Positions 1 through 15,577 of a stretch of DNA of 64,000 bases are shown here, piece after piece. Location of the stretch: NCBI RefSeq assembly GCF_000203815.1, contig NW_004457735.1:1736001-1800000 (forward strand), given 5' to 3'. A model generated the notes under the pieces. It ran no database searches. It worked only from the letters and a program-made list of their open reading frames with translations, and had not been told where the DNA came from. Origin of the DNA: Cavenderia fasciculata. Taxonomy: Eukaryota; Evosea; Eumycetozoa; Acytosteliales; Cavenderiaceae. Every line of letters starts with the position of its first letter. The stretch's first letter is position 1. The position numbers were made by a program, and so were the translations under genes.

Positions 1-1117
1 CAAACATGTGATTAATCCAAGTGATCTGCCATCAATCAATATAAATCTCTGCCTTTTTTTCATATGGTGTGTTCACTTTTTCCAGAAGCAGTTTGTCGTG
101 TTCAAATGAATGCATTTATTTTATCGTTGCCGACATATTGCTCTTTCCTTGTTTAGTTGTGTTTAAAACAAAGGGGGGTGTATATATCAATCAGACTGAT
201 AGTGGGCGTGTTGAATAGGGTGTGAGGGAGGGTTGGGTTAAAAAATGGGGCAACCGATTCAACAGGTTAAAAGACACGATATTATTTTTTTTAAAGTCAA
301 GGAGTATACATCATGTGAGCTCACATCCTTTCTGGAAATTGAATGACTACTACATTTCCATTTCATCATCATCGTTGTCGTTAATCAAATATATAATTGA
401 TTTGATTTGTGGAAATAATCAAAACAAAGTGATCGATTTTAAAATCAAAATCAATATATTATTATTTATCCATTGGATTGGTGTGTGTGAGTAGTGATAA
501 TTTAAAACGATATACTCTCTCTCTCACACTCTCTTTGTATATCCACACTACCGTTGTCTGTATGAATTACCTTGTATGTATAAATACAATTTACCATTTT
601 GCTTCATCCTTGTTGTTATTAATTGAATCCGTCTTTGGGATTGGATAGGAGATATCATTGAATATTTTAATGATAATCATTCATCATAATTTGCATATGA
701 ATATTAATATTTATATGTTTGAATGAACATGATGAATATTATCCATTTCACCACTCCTCAATTCAAGGTATTTATATCTCTAATATTTGATCAACATCAC
801 AACACAACGTACCTACCCCATCATCTTCTGCCTACCCCGATTAATTTATCTCAATTTTAATTCCACTTGCTTTTTTGTAAATCACATACATACATATATA
901 ATTTATATTTTATTGATAGTGATGGTGATGGCATTTGATTGGTTGATGACAGTTTTTTTAACCAATCAACATCAATTGTTATAGCCAATATTACAATGCA
1001 AACCATCATCATCATCACTATCGAGATGATAACAAATTATTTGATTATTATTATTATTAATATTTTATATTTAGTTATATATTTTTAAGAATTATTTTAT
1101 TATGATGACAAACCAAT
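1..1117. other. Intergenic, no gene seen
   Basis: AT-rich DNA downstream of the porin stop codon. It holds short open frames rich in Ile, Ser and Phe but none with coding-like composition, and no tRNA fold was found by eye. The left part may belong to the flank of a gene outside the window. Confidence 0.6.
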
Positions 1118-2371
1118 TTAGATGGTGAATTGAAGGTTGAAACCAAAGTTGTGCTTTCCTTCAAAGGAGAGATCCTTACCGTTGATGTCAAAACCGACGG
1201 TAGCCTTGGTGTATTCGTTGACTGGGAGGGTGTAACCAATACCGATACGACCAGAGTCATTGACCTTGGTCTTGATGAAGCTCTTAGAGTCGATAAAGTA
1301 TTGAGAACCAACGGTGAAGGCTGGGTTCTTGTCTGGGGATTGGAGGTCGACGGTGAGGTCGGCAGCAAAGGCAAGACGTGGGGAGACCTTGTCAAAGGCG
1401 GTGATGTTGAGCTTTTGGAACTTGTTCTTTGGAGAGACACCAACAATGATACCGTCCTTCTTGAAGACGAGTGAGAGTTCAGCGTCGTCAATCTTGTTGG
1501 TCTTGGCATCAAAGATGGTTTGGAGACCGAGAGAGATCTTACCAAGACCAACGGTGGCGGTACCGGTAATCTTCTTGTTGGATTTCAAAATGGTGGTGAG
1601 AGCAAAGTTGTCCTTCTTGTATTGGAAGTCGGCTTGGACAATCTTGTTGGAGTCACCGGTAAAGACGGCCTTCAAACCTGGGGCGAGAGCGTCAAAGGTG
1701 ACTTCTCCCTTGAGGAACTTGTTAGAGTCACCAGTAAGGGATACCTTACCGTTCTTGAGGTTACCTGGGAGGGTGGTCTTTGGGTTGATCGAGAATTGGA
1801 TGTTACCATTTTCCTTTTGAACAACGGTACCAACAACAGACTAAAAGAGGAATAGAGAGAAGAAAGAAGAGAGAGAGAGAAAAAAAAATTAATTTTCGTT
1901 CTTTATTACTATTTTATCTTTGCTGCTTGCTACTACTTACGGTGTTTGGAATACCCTTGATGGTATCAGTAATTTCGATTTGCTTGGTGGTTGGGAATTC
2001 CTTCTTGAGGAGATCTGAACATTAATCAATGAAGTGGTAAGTAATTTTTTTTTTCTATTATCGTACACGAACACACGTGAACTTCATAGTACTAATCTCG
2101 TTGCACACACAACCAATAAAGATATCAACAAGCTATCTATAATGTTGTGATTATATCATCATGTGATGAATGTATTCCTTTTCTAATCATTTTGATGAAT
2201 GAGACAACAATGAATGAATCATTTTTTTTATCTATCTCTCTACATAGAGATGATGTTCATTCATATCTTCTATATCTATATTCTATTCTATTCTAACTCT
2301 CTCTCTCTTTCTCTGTGTTACCTACCAGATGGGGTTTTAACCAAATCAGCGTAGACACCTGGGTTTGACAT
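1118..2371 (-). CDS. porA: Mitochondrial outer-membrane porin (VDAC)
   Basis: Voltage-dependent anion channel, a beta-barrel that passes ATP, ADP and other metabolites across the outer mitochondrial membrane. Three exons (2371-2326, 2014-1941, 1840-1118) with GT-AG introns join in frame to give 280 residues, the normal VDAC length. The start MSNPGVYADLVKTPS is followed by DLLKKEFP and TKQIEITD. The rest is alternating polar and hydrophobic strands such as GKISLGLQTIFDAKTNKIDD and a C-terminal FEGKHNFGFNLQFTI, typical of a 19-strand barrel without a cleaved presequence. The first exon codes for only 15 residues and is easily missed. The symbol follows the D. discoideum mitochondrial porin. Base composition is richer in G and C than the surroundings, as in highly expressed genes. 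Alternative identities are unlikely. Confidence 0.93.
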
Positions 2372-2823
2372 TCTTATGTGTATAATATATATTAAAGGTA
2401 ATATGATAAAATATTGAAAAGCTCAAGAAGATCACACTTGCACACATGACTTCAAAAAAAAAAATCACCAAAAAATAAATAAATGTGCAAAAAAAAAAGC
2501 AGAAGATTTTTTGGTCACACATATTTTACGTAATATTTATTCTCATTTCACCTCATCATTTCGTTTTCCATGAGGGGTATGAGTATTCTCATCCAGGAAT
2601 ACTAATTTAAATTAGTCTATCTATTATCTATTTATCTATTTATTTTATATATTTATATTCCAATCAATATTTATTAGAGTTTACTTTCCACTTCCTTTTT
2701 TAAGTGGCTTGTCGTCATTGCGGGAACGGACGGGACCTTTTTTTTTTCAATGATCCCATTTAATGTGGATGGTAGATTTCCACAGAAAAGGAATGATATC
2801 TCATGGATTGTTTATTATTTTGG
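2372..2823. other. Intergenic spacer between porin and the KAT14-like gene
   Basis: Presumed promoter of the porin gene on the minus strand and 3' flank of the acetyltransferase. It contains A-runs near 2454-2500 and TATCTATT-type repeats; no open frame or structured RNA was recognised. Confidence 0.5.
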
Positions 2824-4744
2824 CTACCTTCTTAATCTTAATAAAAAGGCGTTTTTTGATCGATCACTATCATCACTATAGTATTTGTCGTAGAAACCAG
2901 ATATGTGTTCCTCAATTTTAAATCCAAACTTTTGGTAGAGTAAAAGTGCCGATTGATTGCTAGTTGACACGTGTAGAGTAATGTCCTTTCCAATCATTGT
3001 TTGTGTTAGATGGTATAGCATAAATGATGCAATACCAGTTCCTTGCCACTCTGGATGTACAGAGAGAAACATAATATAACCATCTGGATTCATAATTCCA
3101 CATCCAATCACCATTGATTTATAAAGTGCACATACTGTAAAATCTGGGTATTCTAATACATCATTTACTATATATATAAATAGGTAAAGTAAGATTATAA
3201 TTAGTCAGTACTAGTTTATAGTTTTTAGAAGAGAAACATACATTCAATTCCTTTCCAAAAATTTTCACAAAGAAATGTTTGAGTTCTATCTACTAAATCT
3301 GGAGTCAAGTATTTATAGTCGATTGGAAATACATCGTGGTCAAGTGGATCTCGACTGTCTGTATTCATATCATTGACCGCAAAGAATTGATGCAACTCTC
3401 GAATGACTTGTAGTTTAGGAGGTGCTGTTTCAAAGTCACGTCTAATAAAGGCACGTAACTCTCTGGTTGTGTGTGGACTGACGTATGGTTGAATAGTCTT
3501 GAAGCTTCTCTTTTTCGATAACAACTTTTCTGATAATAGTTTAAATGGTTTGAAGCAAATTGGTGATTGGATTGTATTGGTAATTATAGATGAATCTAAT
3601 TGTTGTCCATTTCCATTACCAGCAGCAGCAGCAGCAGCAGCAGCAACAGTAGCATTACTCCAATGATAATGTTTAAATAGTGAACTTTGAGAAGAAGAAG
3701 GGGTAACAACAGAGGTAGCAGTTGTTTCGGTCGTTGAATTGGCCATTATCTGATTTGTGACTGTATTGTGAAGTTGTGGTTGTGGTGGTGGTGGTGGCGA
3801 TAGAGAAGCGATTGGTTTAGTTTGAGATAAATTTGTATTTGTATTTGTATTGTTGGTGATGTTTGAGTTATTTACATTTGAGTTGATATCAGGAGTTGTT
3901 GTTGTTGTCGTATTGGTTGAAGAAGTGGTAGGAGTTGATGTTGATGTTGGCATGGTCGTTTGTATCGGTTGTCTATTCATTGTTGTATTTACATTATTAT
4001 TGCTATTTGTTGTCGTAGTAGGTGTAGTCTGCAAGGGTAATTGATTATTTTGTTGTTGTAACTGTAGTTGTTGTTGTTGATGTAGTTGTTGTTGATTTAA
4101 TAAATATTGTTGATAATTATGTTGTTGTTGTTGTTGTTGCTTTATTTGAGCAGGTGTCAAAGGGGTATAATGTAAAGGAGGATGAATCAAAGACTCCATT
4201 TTACTTTGATCGGTAGGATTGAGAAATGATTGTAAGTGTTTTTGAGGCAGAGCAGGTATATCATCTCTCTCATAGTATATAGTCAATCGTTGATCCTTTC
4301 TCTTGATTTGTGATAGACTGTGTTGAACGGCATGATCAACATCGAATGTCGTCAATCCAGAGGTTCTCTTGAGTCCTCGCAATAGAAACTTTCTCTTGAT
4401 ACGTCTGATATCGGCCGATAATCTGTGTTGAGGTACCTTTAGGAATGCACTTGCTATATAATCCTCTTCAGCAATCGTCAATGGTCCAGCCACCTTTTTC
4501 TTCTTTACCACCTTTTTCTAGAAAAGAAACATCAATATGATTAACATTTATAGATCATGTGACAGCATCAATAAGTTGTACATACATCTTCATCACCATG
4601 GTGATGATGACTAGATCTATTTCTCTTTAGTTCTTTTTGTTCATTTGTAGATGTTGTTGAAGTTGTCGATGTGGTAGTACTACTAGTAGATGATGATGGT
4701 GTAGTTGTATTGGTAGAAGGAGCAGAGTTCTGCTTTGATGACAT
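2824..4744 (-). CDS. KAT14/CSRP2BP-like GNAT acetyltransferase
   Basis: Probable histone acetyltransferase of the family that includes metazoan KAT14 (ATAC2), a subunit of the ATAC complex. Three exons (4744-4586, 4517-3242, 3167-2824) give 592 residues. The N-terminal part has a conserved basic block (RRIKRKFLLRGLKRTSG). Residues about 160-330 are Gln, Asn, Thr and Ala tracts. The C-terminal GNAT fold starts near residue 430 (DPLDHDVFPIDYKYLTPDLV), with acetyl-CoA loop HPEWQGTGIASFMLYH near 516-531, then GKDITLHVSTSNQSALLLYQ and FYDKYYSDD, ending FLLRLRR as in KAT14. The last splice (GAAT/TAAATG) is needed to join FWKGIE to LNDVLEYPDF. The low-complexity tract is the main difference from animal homologues. 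Substrate is inferred from the family only. Confidence 0.85.
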
Positions 4745-5516
4745 ATTAAAGACTATGTATAATGAATATATATGTATGTGATCTATATCTACTACAAAGG
4801 AATCACATTGACTTGAATATTAATTACTATATCTATCTATTATGCTTATTATATCTCACTTTTTAATAAATTAGAAAAAAACAAAAATGAATATTTTAAT
4901 AATAAAGGGTAAAAGTTTATTTTAGATCTTATATACTTCTACATCTTGTTTGTAAGGGGGAGGTTTGGGGAATGTAGTTTTGGTCGGTAGCTAACTTTTC
5001 ACAAAGAAAGCTACTATACGTATAGTTGGTTATTATTATTATTATTATAAGTCTGTAAAAATACTAGTGCTCTTTAGAGTGTAGTTTTTGTTGGGAAAAA
5101 AAAAGAGATCCAATCCAACCCATAGTACGTGATGGATGGAGCTTGCGCATGGTATACCATTGCTGTCGTTGGGGAGAGGAGGGGGGGTTTGTTGTTGTTG
5201 TTGTTGTTGTTGTTGGCTAGCTGGCTGGCGACGACGACTGTGGATGTTTTATGTACAACATAATTCATTCAATATCTCTTTCAAGGTATTGAGAATTCAT
5301 TGCCATCATTTCTGTTATTATTGTTGGTTACCATTTGTTTGATGTTGTGTTGGGGGTTGAGTTTAAAGTTTGACCTCGACCAATTACTTGAAGAGAGTCT
5401 GATTATATATGTTTTCGGTGGTTTAAAAAGTTGGTTGGAAGGTTGAAAGTTGTTTGACATAAACAACAAAGGTTGTGTGTTTAGTTTTGTTTTATAATTG
5501 ATCAACGATTGATAAA
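4745..5516. other. Intergenic, no supported gene
   Basis: The 5' flank of the KAT14-like gene and 3' flank of the kinase. A (GTT)n run at about 5188-5215 creates a minus-strand Asn-run frame of 64 residues (5074-5268), and a second 74-codon frame (5281-5505) lies just past the kinase stop. They do not join by plausible splicing and match nothing I know, so I do not call them genes. Confidence 0.45.
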
Positions 5517-8500
5517 TTATACTAGGTGAATTGGAACATCAACATCAAAGGAAGATGAGAATGATGAAGTGGTACGTTGTTTCTTTGGTGGTTGGAGGAA
5601 GGGATTAACGCTATCTTCGAATTGGGGCTGTTGGGCGGCAAAAGTTTGGATGGCGCGTGATGTGATATAATTAAATTCGCATTCACTGTCTGTACAGCTA
5701 TCCTCTTCTTCGTCTTCGGTGTAGTAGTCACTGTCATCATAGAAATCTTCGTCAACTTCTACTTCAATATCAGTGTCAATCTCGACAACTTGGCAGTCGC
5801 ATTCCTCTTCTTCTTCCGAGTCGGTGGCAGTGCAATAGTTGTTGAGATCATTGACGAGATCGTAAGATCTCTTCAAATGACAGTTACCATTGCTATTGTT
5901 GTTGGTGTTGACTGGAGAGTTTTGTTGGGAAAGTATGTTTGGAGTGGTAGTGGCCGATGAAGAGATTTTAGTTGGTTCTTGTTGTTGTTGTGAAATAGTT
6001 GTTGGTTTGATCAATTCTTGTTGTTGTTGTGGTTTTGGTTGTTCAGTTGGTTTAATGGTAATGGTTGGTGGTGTAGTGGTGGTGATGGTTGGCAAGTTGT
6101 TTGAAATGGATGGCTTTATGGTGGTAGTGGTGGTGGAGGCGGCGGAGGAGGCGGTCGTAGTTGGTAATTGTTTAGTGGTATTTGAAAAAGCATCGGCTTG
6201 TGCTGGTTGGGTTTGTTTAACTGGGGTAATAACTTGTTGTTGTTGTTGTTGTTGGACTTGTGGAGCAGTTTGAGCTGGTTGAGCTTGTTGTTGAGCTTGT
6301 TGTTGAACTCTCTTTTGAATTGCCTCTAAAACATGAATTGGTTGGTAATTTGGCATCTTTTCGGCCTCAAAAGGTAATGGCTCGTTTGTGAAAAATGGCG
6401 ATTGGAGAGCTTGGGCAGCAGTTAATCTCTTCTTTGGATTTAAAGTCAACAAACCTTCCAAAAGTTCAAGGAAATCCTCAGAGAAACTATAAGAAAAAAA
6501 TAAAAATAAAAGAGAGATAAATGGTAAGTTGATATGTATACATATATATGTCTTTGTAATTGTTGTTTGATTCTCCTTACTTTTTAAAAACAGATCTTAA
6601 TCTACTTGGGAAATGTGGCATATTTGAAATCGATTTATAGAATGGGAGTGATGAGACTCCATCCCAGTTTGATTCGGCAGGGGTACCACATAGTTTGCAA
6701 ATGGCTTCAATCTGTTGTTGTTCATTGTTTCCTGGCAAAAAAGTTACGTGAAGTTACCAATTCAATTAATACACATCTGTAGATAAGAGAGAGAGAAAGA
6801 GTTGAGGTTAATGACATGACTATTGATTGTATAGAGTGCTTCCAAATGAGATTGTATAGAGAGGGGATTTAAATGGCAATTGAATGCCTTTTTGCGTAGC
6901 TTTTTTTTTTTAAAAGAGGGAAAAGAACAATGGATGATCCATTGGGGGTGATTGGAGTTTGAATCCAATAACGTGCGCAATTACAATTCGTTAGAATTGA
7001 CCCCTCAATCGATACAGATCTTCTGTTGTGTGTGTGCCAATACAACAACAACAACAATGACAACACTGAGGTGACCCCAATTGTCTAGGTGTAGGAAGCT
7101 AGCTTGCCTGCGTGCGTGCCATATTTTTTTTTTGTTTCATGTTACTGTTGCTCTGTGAATCACGACCAAGCTGACCATAACGGTAATTACCACCGAGGAG
7201 TCTAGTGCAATGCGAGGCTGACGTACTTGTTGCAAGTCCACTCACTGGGACACGTACTCTTGTGGCACAAGAGAAACAAAAAAAAAACCCTCCATCCTGA
7301 AACCTTTGAAAGTGCTGCCTTTTGTAGCTGCAATTGATGCTTTGAACCATTTTGAATTGATTACATCAGCTGATCTTCAACAATTGTATCTCTAAAAATA
7401 GAAAGAAAGAAAAGAGAAAAGAGAGAAAAAGGGTAGAGCAAGAAGAGTATAGCTTGGAAAGAGTAAGTAGTAGAGATTCGCATGTTTAACTTACCCAATG
7501 GACCACATATCAATTTCTGGACCGTAGGTGGTAGCACCCAGCAATAACTCTGGGGCTCTGTACCATAGAGTCACTACCTTGTTTGAAAATACCGATCTCT
7601 TGGTATAAGAGGTGGCAGTACCAAGATCACCAATAAATAAATGTCCCTTATTATTAATTAAAATATTGGCAGCTATAAATAAAAAAAAATATGTTGTTAG
7701 AGAGATAAATAAATTTTTTTTTGTTTGTTTTTTTCATACCTTTAATATCACGATGCATTACTCCATTCATATGAATTTCTTGTATTCCTTGGAGCAATTG
7801 TTTAAAATAACATTTGACTTGAGGTATGGAAAACCGATGTTCAGATAGTAAACCAGACAAATCATGTTCAAAGTATGGGAAAACAATATTGTACTCGTTG
7901 GTAGAAATGACTACATCAAGAACTGGAGTAATGTGTGGAATGTGTTTGAGTTGCATCAAAAGGTGGCATTCTTCTTTGGAGGCACGTTCAGATTCACTTC
8001 CATTTTTGAAATTTTTCAAGGCAACCATCTCATTTGTATCACGTTTGATGGCTTTATAAACAGATCTAAAAATAATTTAAAAAAAAAAAAAAAAAACGAA
8101 ACAATCAAAACGAAAAATATTAATATTAATAAATCAAGTAAATGGAAATAATGATGGTAGACGAATATTGGGAAGGGCAAAAAAACGAGGAGGAGAGTAA
8201 AGTAGAAAACCAAACCAAACCATGATCCATTTTTGTAATTACGAAAATAAAAAAAAAAAGGAAAAAAAGGAAATGGGATTCGTAAAAAAAAAAAGAAAGA
8301 GAAGAACTCGACCATCACATGATGGGTAGGACGAGAAAGAGAGACAGACAGAGTTTTGTGTTGTACGCAAAAAAAAAAAAAGGAAAAACTTCCAAGATTA
8401 AACGTTCATCGGAAAATTGAGGTAAACTCTCGACTGTGTGTGTAGATAATATAGATGACTATGACTATGATGATTGCTATGACTACTACTACTACTACTA

Positions 8501-8847
8501 CTACTACCTATTGATGCTGCTTGCTGCTGTGTGCATGTGATATAAGATATTTGATATTTGATATTTGATATGACTTACCCTGATATACCCTCACCGATCT
8601 TTGCGATGATATGATAGGACTGGTTGATGGCTCTGCTGAGGAAGAGGTCACGACCGTGAACAGCAGAGACGGCTGCCGCAGCACTACTAGAGGAGATAGT
8701 AGCTGCTGCTGCGGCCGAGGAACTGCTGGACGTGCCTTGGAGGACGGCGGAGCTATTAGCAGTTGTATGGTGGTGGGCGGAAGCGTTGCTGGTGCTGCTA
8801 CTGTTACCAGAGCTGGGGGTGCTGTTGTTGTTTGAGCTTGATGGCAT
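5517..8847 (-). pseudogene. CDK-like Ser/Thr kinase with a one-base frameshift
   Basis: CMGC kinase resembling transcriptional CDKs. Exons: 8847-8579, 8065-7740, 7672-7495, 6776-6581, 6486-5517, about 645 residues if in frame. The Ser/Ala-rich N-terminus precedes the glycine loop GEGISGSVYKA (about 84-94), the VALK lysine, HRDIKAANIL, GDLG in place of DFG, activation loop [15 protein letters not shown], then DMWSIG. The next exon reads CVLIELVTSRNF and then hits TGA after six T (plus-strand A-run 6737-6742). The following block PGNNEQQQIEAICKLCGTP is one base out of frame, so one extra base breaks the gene as written. The C-terminal 300 residues are Gln, Thr and acidic tracts. The intron 6777-7494 (718 bases) is oversized. 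It could be an assembly error in a live gene or a recent pseudogene; I favour error, because all other exons are intact. Confidence 0.75.
7099..7350 (-). other. GC-rich island in the kinase intron with an RCC1-like motif
   Basis: Inside the 718-base intron lies a segment clearly richer in G and C than the flanking DNA. On the minus strand one frame reads VPVSGLATSTSASHC and then GGNYRYGQLGRDSQSN, close to the RCC1 repeat signature (N-x-Y-G-Q-L-G). The same stretch also holds short perfect inverted repeats: CTCTTGT/ACAAGAG near 7256-7275, ACTTG/CAAGT, GTCC/GGAC and the palindrome GGTAATTACC. It may be a fragment of an RCC1-type gene, a structured RNA, or chance. No exon joining it to the kinase keeps the kinase frame. 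Confidence 0.3.
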
Positions 8848-12125
<3,278 letters not shown>

Positions 12126-14973
12126 ATGTCAGAGTATGTATTATTATTATTATGTAACGAACGATCAACAATACTCATCATGATGACTAATACTTTTATT
12201 GTTGACACTCTAGATCAATTTTGGAAGTTGCACCTATTCAAATTACAGTAGGCCCTTCTACTACTAGAGAGGAGCATCATGTAATATATAAACAAGTGGA
12301 CGCAGCAGAGCAATTACAACAACAACAGGCAATCGATGATTCAAAGAGAGTTTCAAATACATATGTTTCACCTCCATCTTCACCTTCACAAGAATCTATT
12401 CGATCATTAAAAACAAAGGATTGTAATGTTATTATAAAAGGTATGTTGTTGACAGAATGATGATCATCAAAGAATAACGTACGACAAGACACTTATTATT
12501 ATTTGGATTTTGATGTATAGTTTTTGAGGCAAGAGCTTTACCAGAAGCCAGAACAAGAAAAAAGGATCCAAAGAATAACAAGAGTTTCAAGAGAGCACAA
12601 AGCTTATTGTCAGAGATTTCATCACCTAATCTTATGACTTTTTCCGATACAACCGATCCATTTTGTCTCGTTCAAATCGATAAACAAAGACAAAGAACTA
12701 GAACCATCCCCAAAAAATTAAATCCCTTTTGGTGTGAAGAATTTACAATGTAATTAAGCTTACAAACTCTATCTAGATGGATTGTACAAGTTAATGCTAA
12801 CCCATATTCCAATTTACATAATTTATAGGGAAGTAGTTGATGTTAATACAGATAAAATATTTGTTACAGTTATCGATGAGAAAAAATATACAAATGATGA
12901 TCATATTGGAAAGTTGATGATTCCACTCAATACTTTAAAGGATCAAAAGGAACGTGAAATGTGGTTCCCTCTTCAATCACCATTGTCAACCAAAAAAGTA
13001 CCACAAGTTCAAATATTATTTACATTTAAACCAATCTCTCTTACTGATCCAAATACTCCTGGTTTACTTTGTTGGAAAAGTATGAAATAAGAAAAGAAAA
13101 GAAAAGAAAAGAAAACCTTTGTACTAACCCTTTTTTATTTTATTTTATTTTAGTGATGTGTGGAAGAAATTTAGGAGGATCATCAAATGTAGTTGGACAA
13201 GATAATAATACACCATTTGTAAATTGGAGTGTAAGATCGAAAAAGGGTGAAACCATTATCGAAGAAGAAAATATTAGTTGGTATACGGCAGTTGTCAAGG
13301 GTGTTGAGCGAGAGCTAACAGAATCGATTGACTGTGTCCAATTTACATTGTGGAAATATGAAGCCAAGCAATCATTGCTCGAGACTGCACCATTGTCTGC
13401 TCGCAGTCGCTCCACTTCTGGTGTTATCACCGATAGTTCACAACAACAACTCACAAAATCACCAGAATTAAAATCACGTTCACACTCATCGGCTGCCAAC
13501 AATCCACCAGAGCGTCTTCTCACCTCTGCACTTTCACAGAGCAGCATCCAAACCACGTCGGGGTCGTCTAGCATGAGCAGCGGCACCGCCCCCATTCTTT
13601 CCCAATCGACATCACAACCCACCCTCTCCACCAACACGGCCGCCGCCGCACCAAACCATCACCATCTGATCCCACTCCCCAAAAATGTATCATCGTCGTC
13701 GCTGTCGTCCAACGCCTCGTCTGACTCGACCAACACCATCACCAGCGAGCAATCACTGCTCTCATCGAGCACAATCGCCTTGTCTAGTGGCACATCGTCA
13801 CAGCATCAGAGTAGTGCCGGCAAGGACGGCTACGAACCCACTACGATCGGCTCGGGCACCGTCATGGCATCACACATGGACTCTGAAAAGGTGTCTGATA
13901 TTTGGGTGTGTTTGTATCCCAAGCAGTCGGAGCGATTTGGAGACGTACGTCTCAAGCTAAAGTACACCGAAGAGGTTGTACTTCCATTAGAGTCGTACCA
14001 ACCTCTGCTCAGCCACTTGCAACAAGAGGATATGAGTGCAGTGCACATCCTCGGCAACATCACCAAGCAGCGTGAGGCAGTTGCCAACAATTTGATCCGT
14101 GTGTTTGAAAAGACGGGTCATTGTCTCAGTCTGCTCAAGAGTCTTACCGAGCACGAGATTGACACGACCGACAACCCCGACATTATCTTCCGTGGCAATT
14201 CACTCGCCACCAAGAGCGTCGACCTGTACATGAAGCTCATCGGGCTGCCCTACCTTGCCAACACGATCGGTCCCCTCATCAAAAAGATATACGTTTCGAA
14301 AAAGTCATGCGAGATTGACCCCACCAAGTTGGAAAAGGGCGAAGACGCCAAAAAGAATGCCAAGAATCTGCTGTCGTGGGTCAAAAAGATGGTGTCGGCC
14401 ATCCTCGCCTCGGCCGACCAATGTCCGGGTCCGTTGCGCGAGATCTTCCTCGCCATCCAGACCAAGGTCAAGCAGCGCTACGCCGTCGACCACATCACCC
14501 AATACACAGCTGTCAGTGGTTTTATTTTCCTTCGTTTCTTTTGTCCGTCGATTCTGGCACCCAAGCTTTTTGACTTGATGCCAGACCATCCGGGCATAAA
14601 GACCACACGTTCACTGATCCTCATTGCCAAGACACTACAGAACCTTGCCAACTTGGTCGAGTTGGGTGTCGACTACAAAGAAGACTTTATGCGCGACATG
14701 AACAGATATGTCATGGACAATATGGATGGCATGAAAACATTTATCAATTCCCTTGCGACAGTACCTGCCACCTGTCCGCCAGGTCAACTCTTAAATCCAA
14801 TCAACCTCGAAAAGGAATTGGCTTGCTTGTATAGACATTTAATTAAACAAAAAGATGAAATGTTGTCCGATGTTAGAGAAAGAAATAATCCAACCGAAAT
14901 TCAATCAATGTTGGTTTTGGATACAATTCTCGAAAAATTAGAAAAACAAGTTCAATATGCTTCAACTTTGTAA
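12126..14973 (+). CDS. C2-domain RasGAP (SynGAP/C2GAP-like)
   Basis: GTPase-activating protein that switches off Ras at the membrane. Five exons (12126-12133, 12214-12440, 12521-12749, 12829-13079, 13154-14973) join in frame to 844 residues; the first codes for only MSE. A C2 region (about 85-240: NVIIKVFEARALP, TDPFCLVQIDKQ, LNPFWCEEF) is followed by a roughly 220-residue Ser/Thr-rich segment. The stretch VSDIWVCLYPKQSERFGDVR (about 485-504) resembles the strand that ends C2 in SynGAP-type proteins. The RasGAP domain follows: IFRGNSLATKSVDLYMKLIG carries the likely arginine finger (Arg about 583), and FLRFFCPSILAP is the conserved FLR motif (about 697). C2-RasGAPs regulate chemotactic Ras in Dictyostelium; the orthology is inferred. 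Exon 5 uses GC-rich codons in its middle. Confidence 0.9.
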
Positions 14974-15577
14974 TATTAATAATAATAATAGTAATAGTAA
15001 TCTAATCTCAGAATCAATAATCATAATAATCATAATAATAATAACAAATGACTTTTAAATTAAGTTAATAATAATAATAGTCATAATTTTTACAACAGTA
15101 CTGCACACTTTTAAAACAATGAAACACAACAATAACCTCCTTATTTAAGTATTTATACATACACCTCTTATATATACCATCCTCCTCTTTATCCCATTCT
15201 CAAATAATGACCATCATTAGTAGTACCTCCCAATCCAACCTTTATACATCATCATCCATTTTGTATTATCAAAAAAGTAGCATAGATAGATAGATTTAAT
15301 AATAGTAGCAATAACAATATTAGTAATAATAATAATGTTTTGTTTGATTCGATAATTATAACAATAAACATTATCATGATTTTTTTCTGTAATTTTGACT
15401 TTAAAATTATTTTTCCAAAAGAATTAAATATATTTATACAAATACTATAATATCCATTTTGAACCTCTTTACTTTTGGAAAAAAATAAAAGGATTTTTAT
15501 CTCTTTTCCCATAAGAGTTTTTTTTTTGTTAAAAACTGTGCTCTTTTATCTCTTGACCATAAAATATATCGATTTTT
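14974..15577. other. Intergenic, 3' flank of RasGAP and upstream region of tRNA-Sec
   Basis: AT-rich with AAT/ATA repeats. No protein gene is seen. A TATA-like ATAAAATATAT at about 15559-15569 lies just upstream of the tRNA-Sec and could serve its transcription, since Sec tRNA genes in animals depend on upstream elements; this is inference. Confidence 0.5.

Noticed and set aside
1130-1855. Plus-strand frames over the porin gene
   Set aside because: Antisense shadows of a well-supported porin; Gly/Val/Glu-rich without family similarity.
5074-5505. Asn-run frames between the KAT14-like gene and the kinase
   Set aside because: Explained by a (GTT)n repeat and AT-rich flank; stops and missing splice sites prevent a combined gene.
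6724-6740. The in-frame TGA after the frameshift in the kinase read as selenocysteine
   Set aside because: Although tRNA-Sec is present, reading through TGA leaves the protein in the wrong frame for the kinase motifs.
6743-6768. A 26-base intron (GTAACT...GCCAG) that might explain the kinase frameshift
   Set aside because: Far below the size of other introns here, and removing it gives the wrong phase for the next block and leads to an early stop.
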